Below, in pieces: positions 7,991-16,462 of a stretch of DNA of 40,876 bases. This DNA comes from Phycisphaerae bacterium SM23_30. Its GTDB lineage: Bacteria; Planctomycetota; Phycisphaerae; Sedimentisphaerales; SM23-30. Below the pieces are notes generated by a model. That model saw only the letters and a list, made by a program, of their open reading frames with translations, ran no database searches and had not been told where the DNA came from. The stretch spans positions 1 to 40,876 of the forward strand of contig LJUC01000003.1 in assembly GCA_001303695.1 (NCBI GenBank). The letters are read 5' to 3'. Numbering within the stretch: the first letter of the stretch is position 1; each line of letters starts with the position of its first letter. The position numbers and the translations under genes are program-made.

Positions 7991-9676
7991 ATGAAGCGTT
8001 ACATATTTATAAGTCTTTTTTTTGCAGTAATTTACGGCTGTGGCACCCAGGCGCCGCCTCCTTCAGAACATCCGGATGTGCCCCCGACATTTCGAGGCAC
8101 GGTGGGTTCGTACTGCGAATTATTTCCGGATAACCCGGTTCGAGTGCAGGCGTACTCACTGGTATTGGGACTTTCAGGGACGGGCTCTAGTGAGTGCCCG
8201 CCTACCATTAAAAGCTATCTGGTAAAACAGCTGCGCAGTTTAAGAGACCGGGGCTATCTGCCGAACATTTACCGTCAACTTACGGCCGAACAAATCATTG
8301 CCAGTAGCAGCACTGCTGTTGTTGAAGTCATCGGGACGGTACCCGCCCGGGCGCCCAAAGGTGAGCGCTTAAATGTAGAAGTAACGGTATTGGAGGGGAC
8401 ACAAACGACCTCTCTCCAGGGGGGCTGGCTCATGCCCACGGACCTACGCCAGGTTGTGGGCCGGTACACGGGCCGGCCGTTGGCAAGACAACCCACCGCC
8501 CGGGCGGCGGGGCCTATTTTTATCAATCCCTTGCCCCTATCATTAGTCACGGGTCAAAAGGCTGATCCACGTCGCGGTATAGTATTAGGCGGAGGGCAAT
8601 CCACCGCAGATCGCACCATACGATTATCCTTATTAAGGCCGGATTTTCGTATCGCCCAACAGATTCAGAACCGCTTGAACAGCCGTTTTGAAGAACCCGA
8701 GGGCCCAAAAGTCGCCGAAGCCACCCGGGAATACGTTAATCTGCGCATCCCCCCCTCATATCGCAACCGTTACAATCATTTTGTGTCCTTAGTGTGGGCG
8801 TTGTTTCTGCAGAACAGTCCCGGTTTTCTGGATAACAAACTGAGTGAACTTCAAATTTTAGCTGGTCAACCCGGCCAAGATTATGAAACGATCTCACTGG
8901 CATGGGAAGCTATCGGCCGGCCCGCTCTGGGAAATTTAGAGCTTCTTTACCGGGAAGAAGGTTTGGGCGAGGTGTCATTTTACGCCGCCCGGACCGCACT
9001 TAACCTTGGGGATCCCCAGGCTATTAACGTGCTGATAACCATGGCTCAAGATGAGAATCATCCTTCTCAATTACCCGCGATTCAGGTGTTAAGCGAGAAT
9101 TCCTCGAACGTGCGATCCCGATCGACGTTGCGCAAATTAATCCATGACAAAAACCATCAAATACGCTTGTGGGCCTACCAAGGTCTGCGTAAAACCGGAG
9201 ATCCAAGTATTCGTTCCGTGGCCCTAAGCAGAGATTTTGGGCTGGAGGTAGTGGACAGCTCCGGGGAAAAAATCATTTACATCTGGGCGGCACTTGATCC
9301 CCGTATAATTATTTTCGGCGAGGATTTGCGGTGCCGACAAAATATATTTTTCGAGTCGCAAGATGAAGCAGTGCTCATAAACGCCGATGCGGACGACAGG
9401 CTACTTACTATTACACGAAGACTAGCCGGGGGAAATGAATATATGTCGTTAAGAAGTTCCTTTGTGGTGGAAGATATGATACAAACCATGGCTCGGCCGT
9501 GGAAAAGCATTCTGGACGAAAGACCGAGGGCGGGCGGATTGAACTTTTCAGAGATTGTAGGGATTCTTTATGAGTTGTGCGAAAAGAAAGTGATCCCGGC
9601 CCGGTTTGAGCTGCACCGGGTTGGGGGCGGTCCTAATCCGTTAGCTAGAGAAGGCGGCAAAGGCAAGGGAGAATAA
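7991..9676 (+). CDS. Lipoprotein with FlgI (flagellar P-ring)-like domain and HEAT-like repeats
   Basis: A short hydrophobic signal ends in a lipobox-like IYGC, so C17 is the probable lipidation site. Residues 45-235 resemble FlgI, the periplasmic P-ring protein: the GLSGTG motif at 60-65, the EVIGTVPARAPKGERLNVEV segment at 112-131, SLQGGWLMPTDL at 141-152, and RLSLLRPDFRIAQQIQNRLN at 211-230, which matches the 'PDF..A..I...IN' of FlgI. Residues 265-410 look like HEAT-type helical repeats (LGNLELLYREEG, DPQAINVLITMA, HQIRLWAYQGL). The remaining 150 residues are of unknown type. FlgI proper is about 370 residues, is not a lipoprotein and has no HEAT repeats. No other flagellar gene is in the window, so I infer a non-flagellar ring or scaffold role at the envelope. 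AAAGGTGA precedes the ATG. Confidence 0.75.
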   Translation: MKRYIFISLFFAVIYGCGTQAPPPSEHPDVPPTFRGTVGSYCELFPDNPVRVQAYSLVLGLSGTGSSECPPTIKSYLVKQLRSLRDRGYLPNIYRQLTAEQIIASSSTAVVEVIGTVPARAPKGERLNVEVTVLEGTQTTSLQGGWLMPTDLRQVVGRYTGRPLARQPTARAAGPIFINPLPLSLVTGQKADPRRGIVLGGGQSTADRTIRLSLLRPDFRIAQQIQNRLNSRFEEPEGPKVAEATREYVNLRIPPSYRNRYNHFVSLVWALFLQNSPGFLDNKLSELQILAGQPGQDYETISLAWEAIGRPALGNLELLYREEGLGEVSFYAARTALNLGDPQAINVLITMAQDENHPSQLPAIQVLSENSSNVRSRSTLRKLIHDKNHQIRLWAYQGLRKTGDPSIRSVALSRDFGLEVVDSSGEKIIYIWAALDPRIIIFGEDLRCRQNIFFESQDEAVLINADADDRLLTITRRLAGGNEYMSLRSSFVVEDMIQTMARPWKSILDERPRAGGLNFSEIVGILYELCEKKVIPARFELHRVGGGPNPLAREGGKGKGE

Positions 9677-9762
9677 GACATAACCGAGATGTTTTGGAAT
9701 TATATATCTGGTAAAAACCGGCCTTATTTAATGGTCACGGAAGACGAGGGCGAGACGGCACG

Positions 9763-12700
9763 ATGCAACTGAAGAAGATAATACTATGCGGATTTAAGAG
9801 TTTCGCGGACAAGACGGAGCTGGAGTTCGGCGAGGGAGTGACGATCATCGTGGGGCCCAACGGCTGCGGCAAAAGCAACATCGTCGATGCCGTCAAGTGG
9901 GTATTGGGCGAACAAAGCGCCAAGAGCCTGCGCGGCGGGCAGATGATGGACGTTATTTTTAACGGCTCCAACTCCCGCAAGAGCCAGGGCTACGCGGAGG
10001 TGACGCTGGTTTTCGCCAACACCCAGGGTCTGTTGAACATGGATACGGACGAGGTTACCGTGGCGCGGAAGCTCTATCGCAGCGGCGAGAGCCAATATCT
10101 GCTGAATAACCAGCCCTGTCGTCTGAAGGACATTCGCGAACTTTTCATGGACACGGGGATCGGGGCCGACGCCTACTCCATTATCGAGCAGGGCAAAGTG
10201 GAGATTCTTCTGCAGGCGTCCAAGGAAGATCGGCGGGCCATTTTCGAGGAGGCGGCCGGGATCAGCAAATACAAAGCCCGCAAGCGGGAAGCCCTGCGTA
10301 AACTGGATCGCACCGAACAGAACGTTTTACGGATCACCGATATTATGGGCGAGCTGGAAAAACGCCTGCGTTCCATTCGCTATCAGGCGGGCAAGGCCCG
10401 CAACTACCAAAAGTACAGCGCCAAGTTAAAGGAGCTGCGTCTGAATCAGTTTCTGGCCGAGTATTACAAACGGCAAAGCTCCGAGCAGGCTCAACGGCAA
10501 CAGTATGACCAATTACAGGATGAACTGCTGGGCGTAACGACGGCTTATGAACAAACACAAGCGCGGTTGAGCTGGCTGGACGATCAGATCAATCAATGCG
10601 AGAAAGAGATTCGCCGGTTAGAAAACCAGCTTCTGCAGTGCACCAGTCAGATCGGCAATCAAGAGGACCGGGTCGAACTGGGTCGGCGTCGCTGTGAAGA
10701 ATTGAGCGAGCAGCTGGAAAAGAGCGGTCAGCAGTTAGACGAATTTCGGCAACAGCAGCAAGCTCTGCAGGCCGCCGATGCCGCCGATCGGCAGCAGATC
10801 GAGCGGACCCAGGAAGAATTATTAGAAAAACAGCAGCAACTTGACCAACTGCAGAATGCCCGTCAGCAGCGCGCCTTACAGTTATCCGAATACCGGGCCC
10901 AACTGGAAGATGAAAAAAGCGGTCTGATCGACATTGTCCGCCGTACGGCCCAGATACATAACGAGATCAACGCCCAGGATCTGAGACGCACCAATCTTTC
11001 CGGTCAGAAGGATCGCCTCCACGGTCGCCGGGGCGAAATTAGAGCTGAGATGCAGCAGTTGCTCAGCATTCGCACCCAGGCGACGGATAAGTTAGACAAA
11101 ATCAAGGTCCTTCTGGAGGAATCGAAGGAGCAGCTGGAAGCCAGGCGGGAGCAATCGGCACAGCTTGCCGAACAGCGGCGCTGCTGTGGGGAAGATCTTT
11201 CCGCGGCCAAAGAATACCGCAGCGGGTTGCTCTCGCGGCAGCAGTTGCTGGCGGATCTGGAGGCCAAACTGGAGGGGGTGGACGTGGGGGTGCGGCAGAT
11301 TCTGCAAGGCAAACAGGAAGATACGGATCATTTTTATTATATCAAGGGGATCGTAGCCCAACTGCTGGAGGCGGAAGTAAAATATGCCGCCGTGGCGGCG
11401 GCGGCTTTGGCGGATCGAGCCCAACATCTGGTGGCCGCCCACAGCCAGGCGGTTTTAGAAGACAGTGAGAACCTGGAGCAATTGCGCGGCAGGGTGCAGA
11501 TTATCTGCCTGGACCAACTACCCCGTTTCAGCGACGGTTATGATTTTTCGCAGCATCCGGAGGTGCAGGCCAAACTAATTGATCTGGTGCATTATCCCGC
11601 CGACTGCGAACGCCTGGCGTGGCATCTGCTGGGCAAGACCATCCTGGTTGATACGATTGACGCGGCTCTCCGGCTGGCGCAAGTGGCCCCGCCGGGATAT
11701 CGCTGGGTCAGTCTGGAAGGGGATCTGCTGGAAGCGGACGGGACACTGCATCTGGGGCCGCAGACGGCGGCAGCGGGACTGATCTCTCGCAAAAGCGAAC
11801 TGCGGCAACTGCAGGACAGTATCGCCGAGGCCCACGAGAGAATTCAAGAACTGAAGAACCAGGACCAACAATACGCCAACCAGATAAATCATCTGGAAAA
11901 GAACCTGCAAGAGTTGCGTACGGCCATTTACGAAGCCAACACCCAGCAAATTGAAACCCGCAGTCAACGGGAGCAGGTCGATCAAAACATCGAACGTCTT
12001 AAACGGGAAGAGCCGCTGATCGTCACCGAAATCGACACGATTGAGCAGCAGATACAAGAGGCCCTTAAGCTGCAGGCCTCCAGCCAACAGAGCCTGGACG
12101 ATCTGCAATCTGTGAACGACCGGCGCCAGGCGGAAATCGACCGCCTGGAGGAGACCATCGCCGAGCAGGAGCGGCAAGACCTGGCGATGCTGGATCAAAT
12201 CACGGAAGTCAAGGTGTCTCTGGGACAAATCCAGCAGCAGCAAACGGCCCTGCGGGAGAGGCTGGATCACACCCGCTGCCAATTGCAGCAGTGCCGACAT
12301 AACCTCCAGATGCTGGAAGCGGATCTCCAAAACGGCCAGATGAGCTTTGAGGCGGCGCAACAGTCCATTGAGCAGGCGCAAGCGAAAATAACCGCGCTTT
12401 TCCAGCAGCGGCAGGAACACCAGCAGCTGGGTCAGAAGCTGCGGGAAGATCTCGATCAAAGGCAGACGGAAAAACAGCAGATGACCGGCCGGGCCCGCGA
12501 ATTAAGCGAGCAAAAAGAACTCCTTCAGGAACAGGTCCACCAGGTGCAGATGCAGCTCAACGAAAACCACCTGCGCTGCGAAAACTTAATCCAGCGGGTC
12601 CGGGAGGAGCTCGATCTGGACTTGGTCGAGGCCTTCGCCGGTTATCAGCATGAAGAGACGGACTGGGAGGCGGTGGGGGAGGAAATCGAAGCTCTCAAGC

Positions 12701-13347
12701 AGAAAATCGAACGGCTGGGCAACATCAACCTCGACGCCATCGCCGAACAGGAGGAACTGGAAGAGAGGGCCCAAAATCTCCATCAGCAACTTTCGGACTT
12801 AACCGAGGCGAAACGTCAACTGGAACTACTCATCAGCAAGATCAACCGGGAAAGCGAAATATTGTTCCAGCAGAATTTCGAGGCGATTCGGCTAAACTTC
12901 GGCGATTTGTTCCGCAAATTGTTCGGCGGCGGCCGCGCGGATATTATCCTGGAAGATCCCGACAACCTTCTGGAATGCGGCATCGAGATCATCGCCCGTC
13001 CCCCCGGCAAACAACTGCAAAGCCTTTCCCTCTTGAGCGGCGGCGAAAAAACGCTCACCGCCGTCGCCCTGCTGATGGCCATTTTCCAGAGCAAGCCCAG
13101 CCCTTTTTGTCTGCTGGACGAGGTGGACGCCGCTCTCGACGAGGCCAACATCGAACGGTTTACCCTGGTGGTGCAGGAGTTCCTCAAAGATTCTCAGTTT
13201 GTGCTGATCACCCATTCCCGACGCACCATGGCCGTTGCCGACGTTATCTATGGCATCACCATGCAGGAACAGGGCGTCAGCAAGAAGGTGTCGGTGCGTT
13301 TCGCCGGGGAAGAAGAACATCTCGAAACCGGCGCCGCCGTGGCCTGA
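9763..13347 (+). CDS. smc: Chromosome segregation protein SMC
   Basis: SMC is the ATPase core of bacterial condensin; with ScpA and ScpB it organises and segregates the chromosome. The 1194-residue length is standard. Walker A is GPNGCGKS at 31-38. Two long Gln/Glu-rich coiled coils (about 170-500 and 675-1020) flank a hinge at about 510-670 (VDVGVRQIL, then LLEADGTLHLG). The ABC signature LLSGGEKTLTAVALL starts near 1089, and Walker B with the D-loop, CLLDEVDAALDEAN, starts near 1115. The coiled coil is unusually glutamine-rich. The start at 9763 gives the canonical SMC N-terminus (MQLKKIILCGFKSFAD). The scpA and scpB genes are not nearby. An 86-base gap separates it from the lipoprotein gene on the same strand. 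Confidence 0.97.
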   Translation: MQLKKIILCGFKSFADKTELEFGEGVTIIVGPNGCGKSNIVDAVKWVLGEQSAKSLRGGQMMDVIFNGSNSRKSQGYAEVTLVFANTQGLLNMDTDEVTVARKLYRSGESQYLLNNQPCRLKDIRELFMDTGIGADAYSIIEQGKVEILLQASKEDRRAIFEEAAGISKYKARKREALRKLDRTEQNVLRITDIMGELEKRLRSIRYQAGKARNYQKYSAKLKELRLNQFLAEYYKRQSSEQAQRQQYDQLQDELLGVTTAYEQTQARLSWLDDQINQCEKEIRRLENQLLQCTSQIGNQEDRVELGRRRCEELSEQLEKSGQQLDEFRQQQQALQAADAADRQQIERTQEELLEKQQQLDQLQNARQQRALQLSEYRAQLEDEKSGLIDIVRRTAQIHNEINAQDLRRTNLSGQKDRLHGRRGEIRAEMQQLLSIRTQATDKLDKIKVLLEESKEQLEARREQSAQLAEQRRCCGEDLSAAKEYRSGLLSRQQLLADLEAKLEGVDVGVRQILQGKQEDTDHFYYIKGIVAQLLEAEVKYAAVAAAALADRAQHLVAAHSQAVLEDSENLEQLRGRVQIICLDQLPRFSDGYDFSQHPEVQAKLIDLVHYPADCERLAWHLLGKTILVDTIDAALRLAQVAPPGYRWVSLEGDLLEADGTLHLGPQTAAAGLISRKSELRQLQDSIAEAHERIQELKNQDQQYANQINHLEKNLQELRTAIYEANTQQIETRSQREQVDQNIERLKREEPLIVTEIDTIEQQIQEALKLQASSQQSLDDLQSVNDRRQAEIDRLEETIAEQERQDLAMLDQITEVKVSLGQIQQQQTALRERLDHTRCQLQQCRHNLQMLEADLQNGQMSFEAAQQSIEQAQAKITALFQQRQEHQQLGQKLREDLDQRQTEKQQMTGRARELSEQKELLQEQVHQVQMQLNENHLRCENLIQRVREELDLDLVEAFAGYQHEETDWEAVGEEIEALKQKIERLGNINLDAIAEQEELEERAQNLHQQLSDLTEAKRQLELLISKINRESEILFQQNFEAIRLNFGDLFRKLFGGGRADIILEDPDNLLECGIEIIARPPGKQLQSLSLLSGGEKTLTAVALLMAIFQSKPSPFCLLDEVDAALDEANIERFTLVVQEFLKDSQFVLITHSRRTMAVADVIYGITMQEQGVSKKVSVRFAGEEEHLETGAAVA

Positions 13348-13456
13348 GTAGCTTTGATTTATATTTATGCCGGGTTCGGCTCGGAAAGGTTATAAAAAGT
13401 AATTATACCCGTCTTTTATATCTTGTTAGAAACCATATATAAACCACATTTATAAT

Positions 13457-14290
13457 ATGTTGATCTATAAAACCAAATCACTGGTAAAAAAAACGTGCCG
13501 TCGATTTGGTTACAATCTGGTTAAGCTGCCCTCCCAAACAGCGGTTCAGCCTTTTCCCTATGTACGGCAATATCGGGTGAGGGGCGTTGTATTTGACTTC
13601 TGGATCGCCGACGAGACCGGACTGAGATGGTACGAAGTGGACGGCATGGAAGACACTCAGGAGGCCCGGGCCCTGCTGAAATTGGCCCGGCCAAAGGATA
13701 AGGTCCTGGAGATCGGCTGCCATCACGGATTTTACACCATGCTTTTAGCCCAGGTGGTTGGTTCAGAGGGGCGGGTTCTGGCCCTGGAGGCCGAGGCCAA
13801 AAACGCCCTGATTGCCCAGGCCCAGGCGGTCCTGAATAATTTGGGCGCAACGGTGATGGTGATGCACCGGGCGGGCGCCGACAAATCAGGCCCTTTAACT
13901 ATAACCACCTCGGACGGCAGTAACGCCCATGCCGTCACCAATATTGAATCCGGCGGCATGAACGTCGAAGCGGTCACCGGCGATGAATTGGCCGAGACGT
14001 ATGGACCTTTTAACCTGCTCAAAATCGACGTCGAAGGTTTCGAAGGCCAGGTGCTCGCCGGCTGTAAAGAAATACTGAGCACCCGACCCAAAATAGCATT
14101 GGAGTTGCATCTGGCCCAGATAGAACATTACGGCACTAAAGTTGAAGATGTTTTTAAACTAATCAACTTCGCTGATTACGAAGGTTGGATGATCGTTCCG
14201 CCCCACTTCGACCAATTAGTCGTGTTTGATCCCCATAACCTCCCCCGCGCCCCCGGCCTCAATCTATTTCTTAAGCCCCGACATCCCTGA
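13457..14290 (+). CDS. FkbM-family SAM-dependent methyltransferase
   Basis: Class I methyltransferase motifs are visible. Motif I, VLEIGCHHGFYTMLLA, starts at 83; an acidic residue follows in LALEAEA near 108-114; and the FkbM hallmark LLKIDVEGFEGQVLAG starts at 187, followed by ALELHLAQIEHYG. FkbM-type enzymes usually O-methylate sugars or small molecules, often in polysaccharide or secondary-metabolite pathways. No such pathway is visible here, so the substrate is unknown. The first 45 residues are basic and are not part of the methyltransferase fold. No clear ribosome binding site precedes the ATG. The gene is 109 bases after smc and may be an independent unit. Confidence 0.85.
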   Translation: MLIYKTKSLVKKTCRRFGYNLVKLPSQTAVQPFPYVRQYRVRGVVFDFWIADETGLRWYEVDGMEDTQEARALLKLARPKDKVLEIGCHHGFYTMLLAQVVGSEGRVLALEAEAKNALIAQAQAVLNNLGATVMVMHRAGADKSGPLTITTSDGSNAHAVTNIESGGMNVEAVTGDELAETYGPFNLLKIDVEGFEGQVLAGCKEILSTRPKIALELHLAQIEHYGTKVEDVFKLINFADYEGWMIVPPHFDQLVVFDPHNLPRAPGLNLFLKPRHP

Positions 14291-14388
14291 GAAACATATT
14301 TATCAATTCAAACCGACCTCAGGAAATAGTAAACCCTTAAAACTTACATAAGGCGATGTTGAATTTATTACAAAAATAAATAATAAGG

Positions 14389-15531
14389 TTAGTTTCTTTT
14401 GAGGCGAAGTTCGAGTCGGGGGAGAGAGATTTCGTCTTTACGCCCGCATTTGCCGCGGGGGAGCCATTGACCGTTTTCAAAAACATGGGTGATATCGCTG
14501 GTGAACATGAGGAAAGTGACCCAGCTACCGGTGCCGATCGCATCCATGGGGGCACGGCAGATACGAAAGGCGGCGACCTTTTCGGCAGTAAAACCGCTGC
14601 TGACGGTGATTTTGGCGGAGGGGGCGCCTGCCTGGTCCAAGGCCCGACGGACATTATAAACCGATTCAATGGTAACGCCTTTGCCGAAGCCGTATTTAGC
14701 AAGAGCGGCGCGGGCGGCGTCTTTGTCGGGGGTGTTCCGGAGGATGCCTTCGACGAGTTCGGGAACGGGCTTTTCATGGCCGCCCTGATGCACGCGGCCG
14801 CCGTGGGTGTCGATCCGGACGGCAAAAAGGGAAGCGCCAAAAGTGCGGGCGGCCTGTTGAGCGATGTCCAATTCGCGTCCTTCAAAATCGATCAGGACGG
14901 TAAGAGGAATGTGGGGGAGTTTTTTTTGGAAGGCCCGGGCGGATTCGATGCTGCTGCCTTCGAAGACGGCATTGAGGGCGTGAGGAATACTGCCGTAGAG
15001 CTTGAATTCGAAGGGTGGATGATTTCTTACCTGAATAAAATCACCTTTTCCTGTTCCCAGCCAGCGTAAAACACCTTGATATCCTGCCTGGGTACTGGTG
15101 CCTTGAGCGCCCCCAATGGCGGCGGCATAAGCGATTTGTTCAATGATCTCATAGGGGTAATGCCGGGCGGCCATATCGATGACGGGCACGCCGTCGGCGG
15201 CTTTGACGATTTGGTCCATTTGAGAAGACGCCCCGCTAAATGCCAGCATTCCCAGATAGGTGGTTTCCAGATTGACCAGTTCCCCGAAGAGACCCTCGAC
15301 AATCATGACGGCTTCGTCGGCGGCAAAAGGGTCGCCGTCATATCGAGCATGGATGGTTAAAGGACCCAAACACTGCTTTTCAATGAATCCCACCGCGTGG
15401 TTGATGCCGCAGAGGACGCCGCCTTGGCGGGCAAAAACGCAGTATCGCACCTTGGAGTTGTACTGGGCCGTATCGGAGACGACGGCAGCGGAACGATTAA
15501 AATATTCATCACTGATCGGAAGCTGGGGCAT
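14389..15531 (-). CDS. pncB: Nicotinate phosphoribosyltransferase
   Basis: This enzyme makes nicotinate mononucleotide from nicotinate and PRPP, the entry step of the Preiss-Handler NAD salvage route, in the cytoplasm. Visible family features are ARYDGDPFAADEAVMIVEG at 62-80, LETTYLGMLAFSG at 88-100, the ARHYPYE segment at 122-128 containing the conserved R-H, GGAQGTSTQAG at 140-150, RIDTHGGR at 239-246, ITVSSGFTAEKV and the phosphate-loop-like DAIGTGSWVTF. At 380 residues it belongs to the shorter form of the family. It starts 19 bases after the stop of the nicotinamidase gene, so the two are almost certainly one operon. Its start lacks a good ribosome binding site, which fits coupling or reinitiation from the upstream gene. 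Confidence 0.88.
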   Translation of the reverse strand: MPQLPISDEYFNRSAAVVSDTAQYNSKVRYCVFARQGGVLCGINHAVGFIEKQCLGPLTIHARYDGDPFAADEAVMIVEGLFGELVNLETTYLGMLAFSGASSQMDQIVKAADGVPVIDMAARHYPYEIIEQIAYAAAIGGAQGTSTQAGYQGVLRWLGTGKGDFIQVRNHPPFEFKLYGSIPHALNAVFEGSSIESARAFQKKLPHIPLTVLIDFEGRELDIAQQAARTFGASLFAVRIDTHGGRVHQGGHEKPVPELVEGILRNTPDKDAARAALAKYGFGKGVTIESVYNVRRALDQAGAPSAKITVSSGFTAEKVAAFRICRAPMDAIGTGSWVTFLMFTSDITHVFENGQWLPRGKCGRKDEISLPRLELRLKRN

Positions 15532-15550
15532 AGGATAATTAGGTAATATT

Positions 15551-16174
15551 TTAAGGTTTCGATTTAATTTTTGATGATATCAGTTTTTGCCAGGTCGGGA
15601 CGACGCGGACGCCCCAGATCGCCGGCAGGCGGCGGTTGAACCATTCGTCGTTGATCTTTTCCGCGTCATGAGCGTGGGCCTCGGTGAGCTGATTTCGGGC
15701 GATATCGGCGGGCATATCCCAGGTGTCGATCAGGTCCCTGATGACGGTTACTTCGCAACGGCGATAGACCAGTTCAGCGATGTTGGCTTCGATGCAGCAG
15801 TCGGTGACGCAGCCGAAGACGATCCATTGGCGGGTGGGGGCGGCGTTGATGATTTCATCGAGGTTGGTGTTGAAAAAACCACTGAATTGATGTTTGCGGA
15901 CGATTTCGGTTTGGGCCCGGGCCTGAGCAGCGGCGTCTAATAACTCCCGGCAGAGCATCGCCTCTTCGGTGCCGCGTAAACAGTGAGGGGGGAAGTGTTT
16001 TAATTCAAAATCATCCTTATCGTGTTCATCCGCTACAAAAACCACCAGGCTCTGCGGAGGCAGGGCCTGCAGGAAAGCAGCCTGTTGGGGCAGCAGGGCG
16101 CCGACCCGGTCGCTGGCCAAGGGACCCATCCGCGTGAATCCCTCAAGCATATCAATAACCATCACCTGAAACAT
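15551..16174 (-). CDS. pncA: Nicotinamidase-like isochorismatase-family hydrolase
   Basis: Nicotinamidase deamidates nicotinamide to nicotinate, the substrate of the enzyme encoded next door. The cysteine-hydrolase triad is visible: D8 in VIDML, K94 in VRKHQFSGF, and C126 in GCVTDCCIEA. A metal site of the PncA type is suggested by D49 and H51 (VADEHD) and by H64 in HFPPHCLRGTEEA, a stretch typical of nicotinamidases rather than other isochorismatases. The 207-residue length fits. The start has an excellent ribosome binding site (GGAGGTAAG, two bases before the ATG). Its position directly upstream of a nicotinate phosphoribosyltransferase gene strongly supports the specific assignment. Confidence 0.85.
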   Translation of the reverse strand: MFQVMVIDMLEGFTRMGPLASDRVGALLPQQAAFLQALPPQSLVVFVADEHDKDDFELKHFPPHCLRGTEEAMLCRELLDAAAQARAQTEIVRKHQFSGFFNTNLDEIINAAPTRQWIVFGCVTDCCIEANIAELVYRRCEVTVIRDLIDTWDMPADIARNQLTEAHAHDAEKINDEWFNRRLPAIWGVRVVPTWQKLISSKIKSKP

Positions 16175-16258
16175 CGCTTACCTCCGGCCAATCAGTACGG
16201 TGGTTAAATTACTTAGAATAATGAAATTACGATATTTAGCAATTATGTTAATCGAATT

Positions 16259-16282
16259 TTCCTATTTTAAATATTATAGGAA
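16259..16282. promoter_or_regulatory. Operator-like dyad between the NAD-salvage and amidohydrolase operons
   Basis: TTCCTAT at 16259-16265 and ATAGGAA at 16276-16282 form a perfect 7-bp inverted repeat with a 10-bp spacer, about one helical turn plus. The dyad overlaps a minus-strand TATAAT (16277-16272), so a bound repressor could control the NAD-salvage operon. No known regulator box is recognised. Confidence 0.4.
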
Positions 16283-16307
16283 TTATCACTATTTAATTTT
16301 TTCCAAG

Positions 16308-16335
16308 TTGACAAGTGAAGCACAATTTGTAAAAT
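16308..16335 (+). promoter_or_regulatory. Sigma70-type promoter for the amidohydrolase operon
   Basis: TTGACA at 16308-16313 and TAAAAT at 16330-16335 are separated by 16 bases. The predicted start near 16342 would give a leader of about 120 bases that includes the two hairpins described below. It is the best promoter upstream of the eight-gene operon. Confidence 0.55.
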
Positions 16336-16370
16336 TACCCGGCATAGGCTTGGTAACGTGACTGGAATAG

Positions 16371-16400
16371 TTGGGATGTCTTAGCTTAAAGTAATCCCAA
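16371..16400 (+). promoter_or_regulatory. Leader hairpin 1 of the amidohydrolase operon
   Basis: TTGGGAT (16371-16377) and ATCCCAA (16394-16400) are perfect 7-bp complementary arms around a 16-base loop, inside the predicted leader. Confidence 0.4.
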
Positions 16401-16407
16401 GTACATT

Positions 16408-16427
16408 AATGACAAGGGATTGTCATT
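16408..16427 (+). promoter_or_regulatory. Leader hairpin 2 of the amidohydrolase operon
   Basis: AATGACAA (16408-16415) and TTGTCATT (16420-16427) are perfect 8-bp arms around a GGGA tetraloop, 35 bases before the first start codon. It could be an RNA hairpin affecting translation or an operator. No T-run follows, so it is not a simple intrinsic terminator. Confidence 0.5.
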
Positions 16428-16462
16428 TCTAACCCCGCCAGGGAAGGCCTTCGAGAATTGGG

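Noticed and set aside
11575-12459. 294-codon open frame on the minus strand within smc
   Set aside because: It is antisense to the glutamine-rich coiled coil of SMC, is leucine-rich for that reason and has no ribosome binding site or motif.
13382-13399. GGAAAGGTTATAAAAAG, similar to a segment near 36213-36232
   Set aside because: The shared 13-mer AAGGTTATAAAAA is AT-rich, has no matching -35 at either place and is probably chance.
13450-13455. TATAAT directly before the FkbM-type gene
   Set aside because: It is one base before the ATG and has no matching -35.
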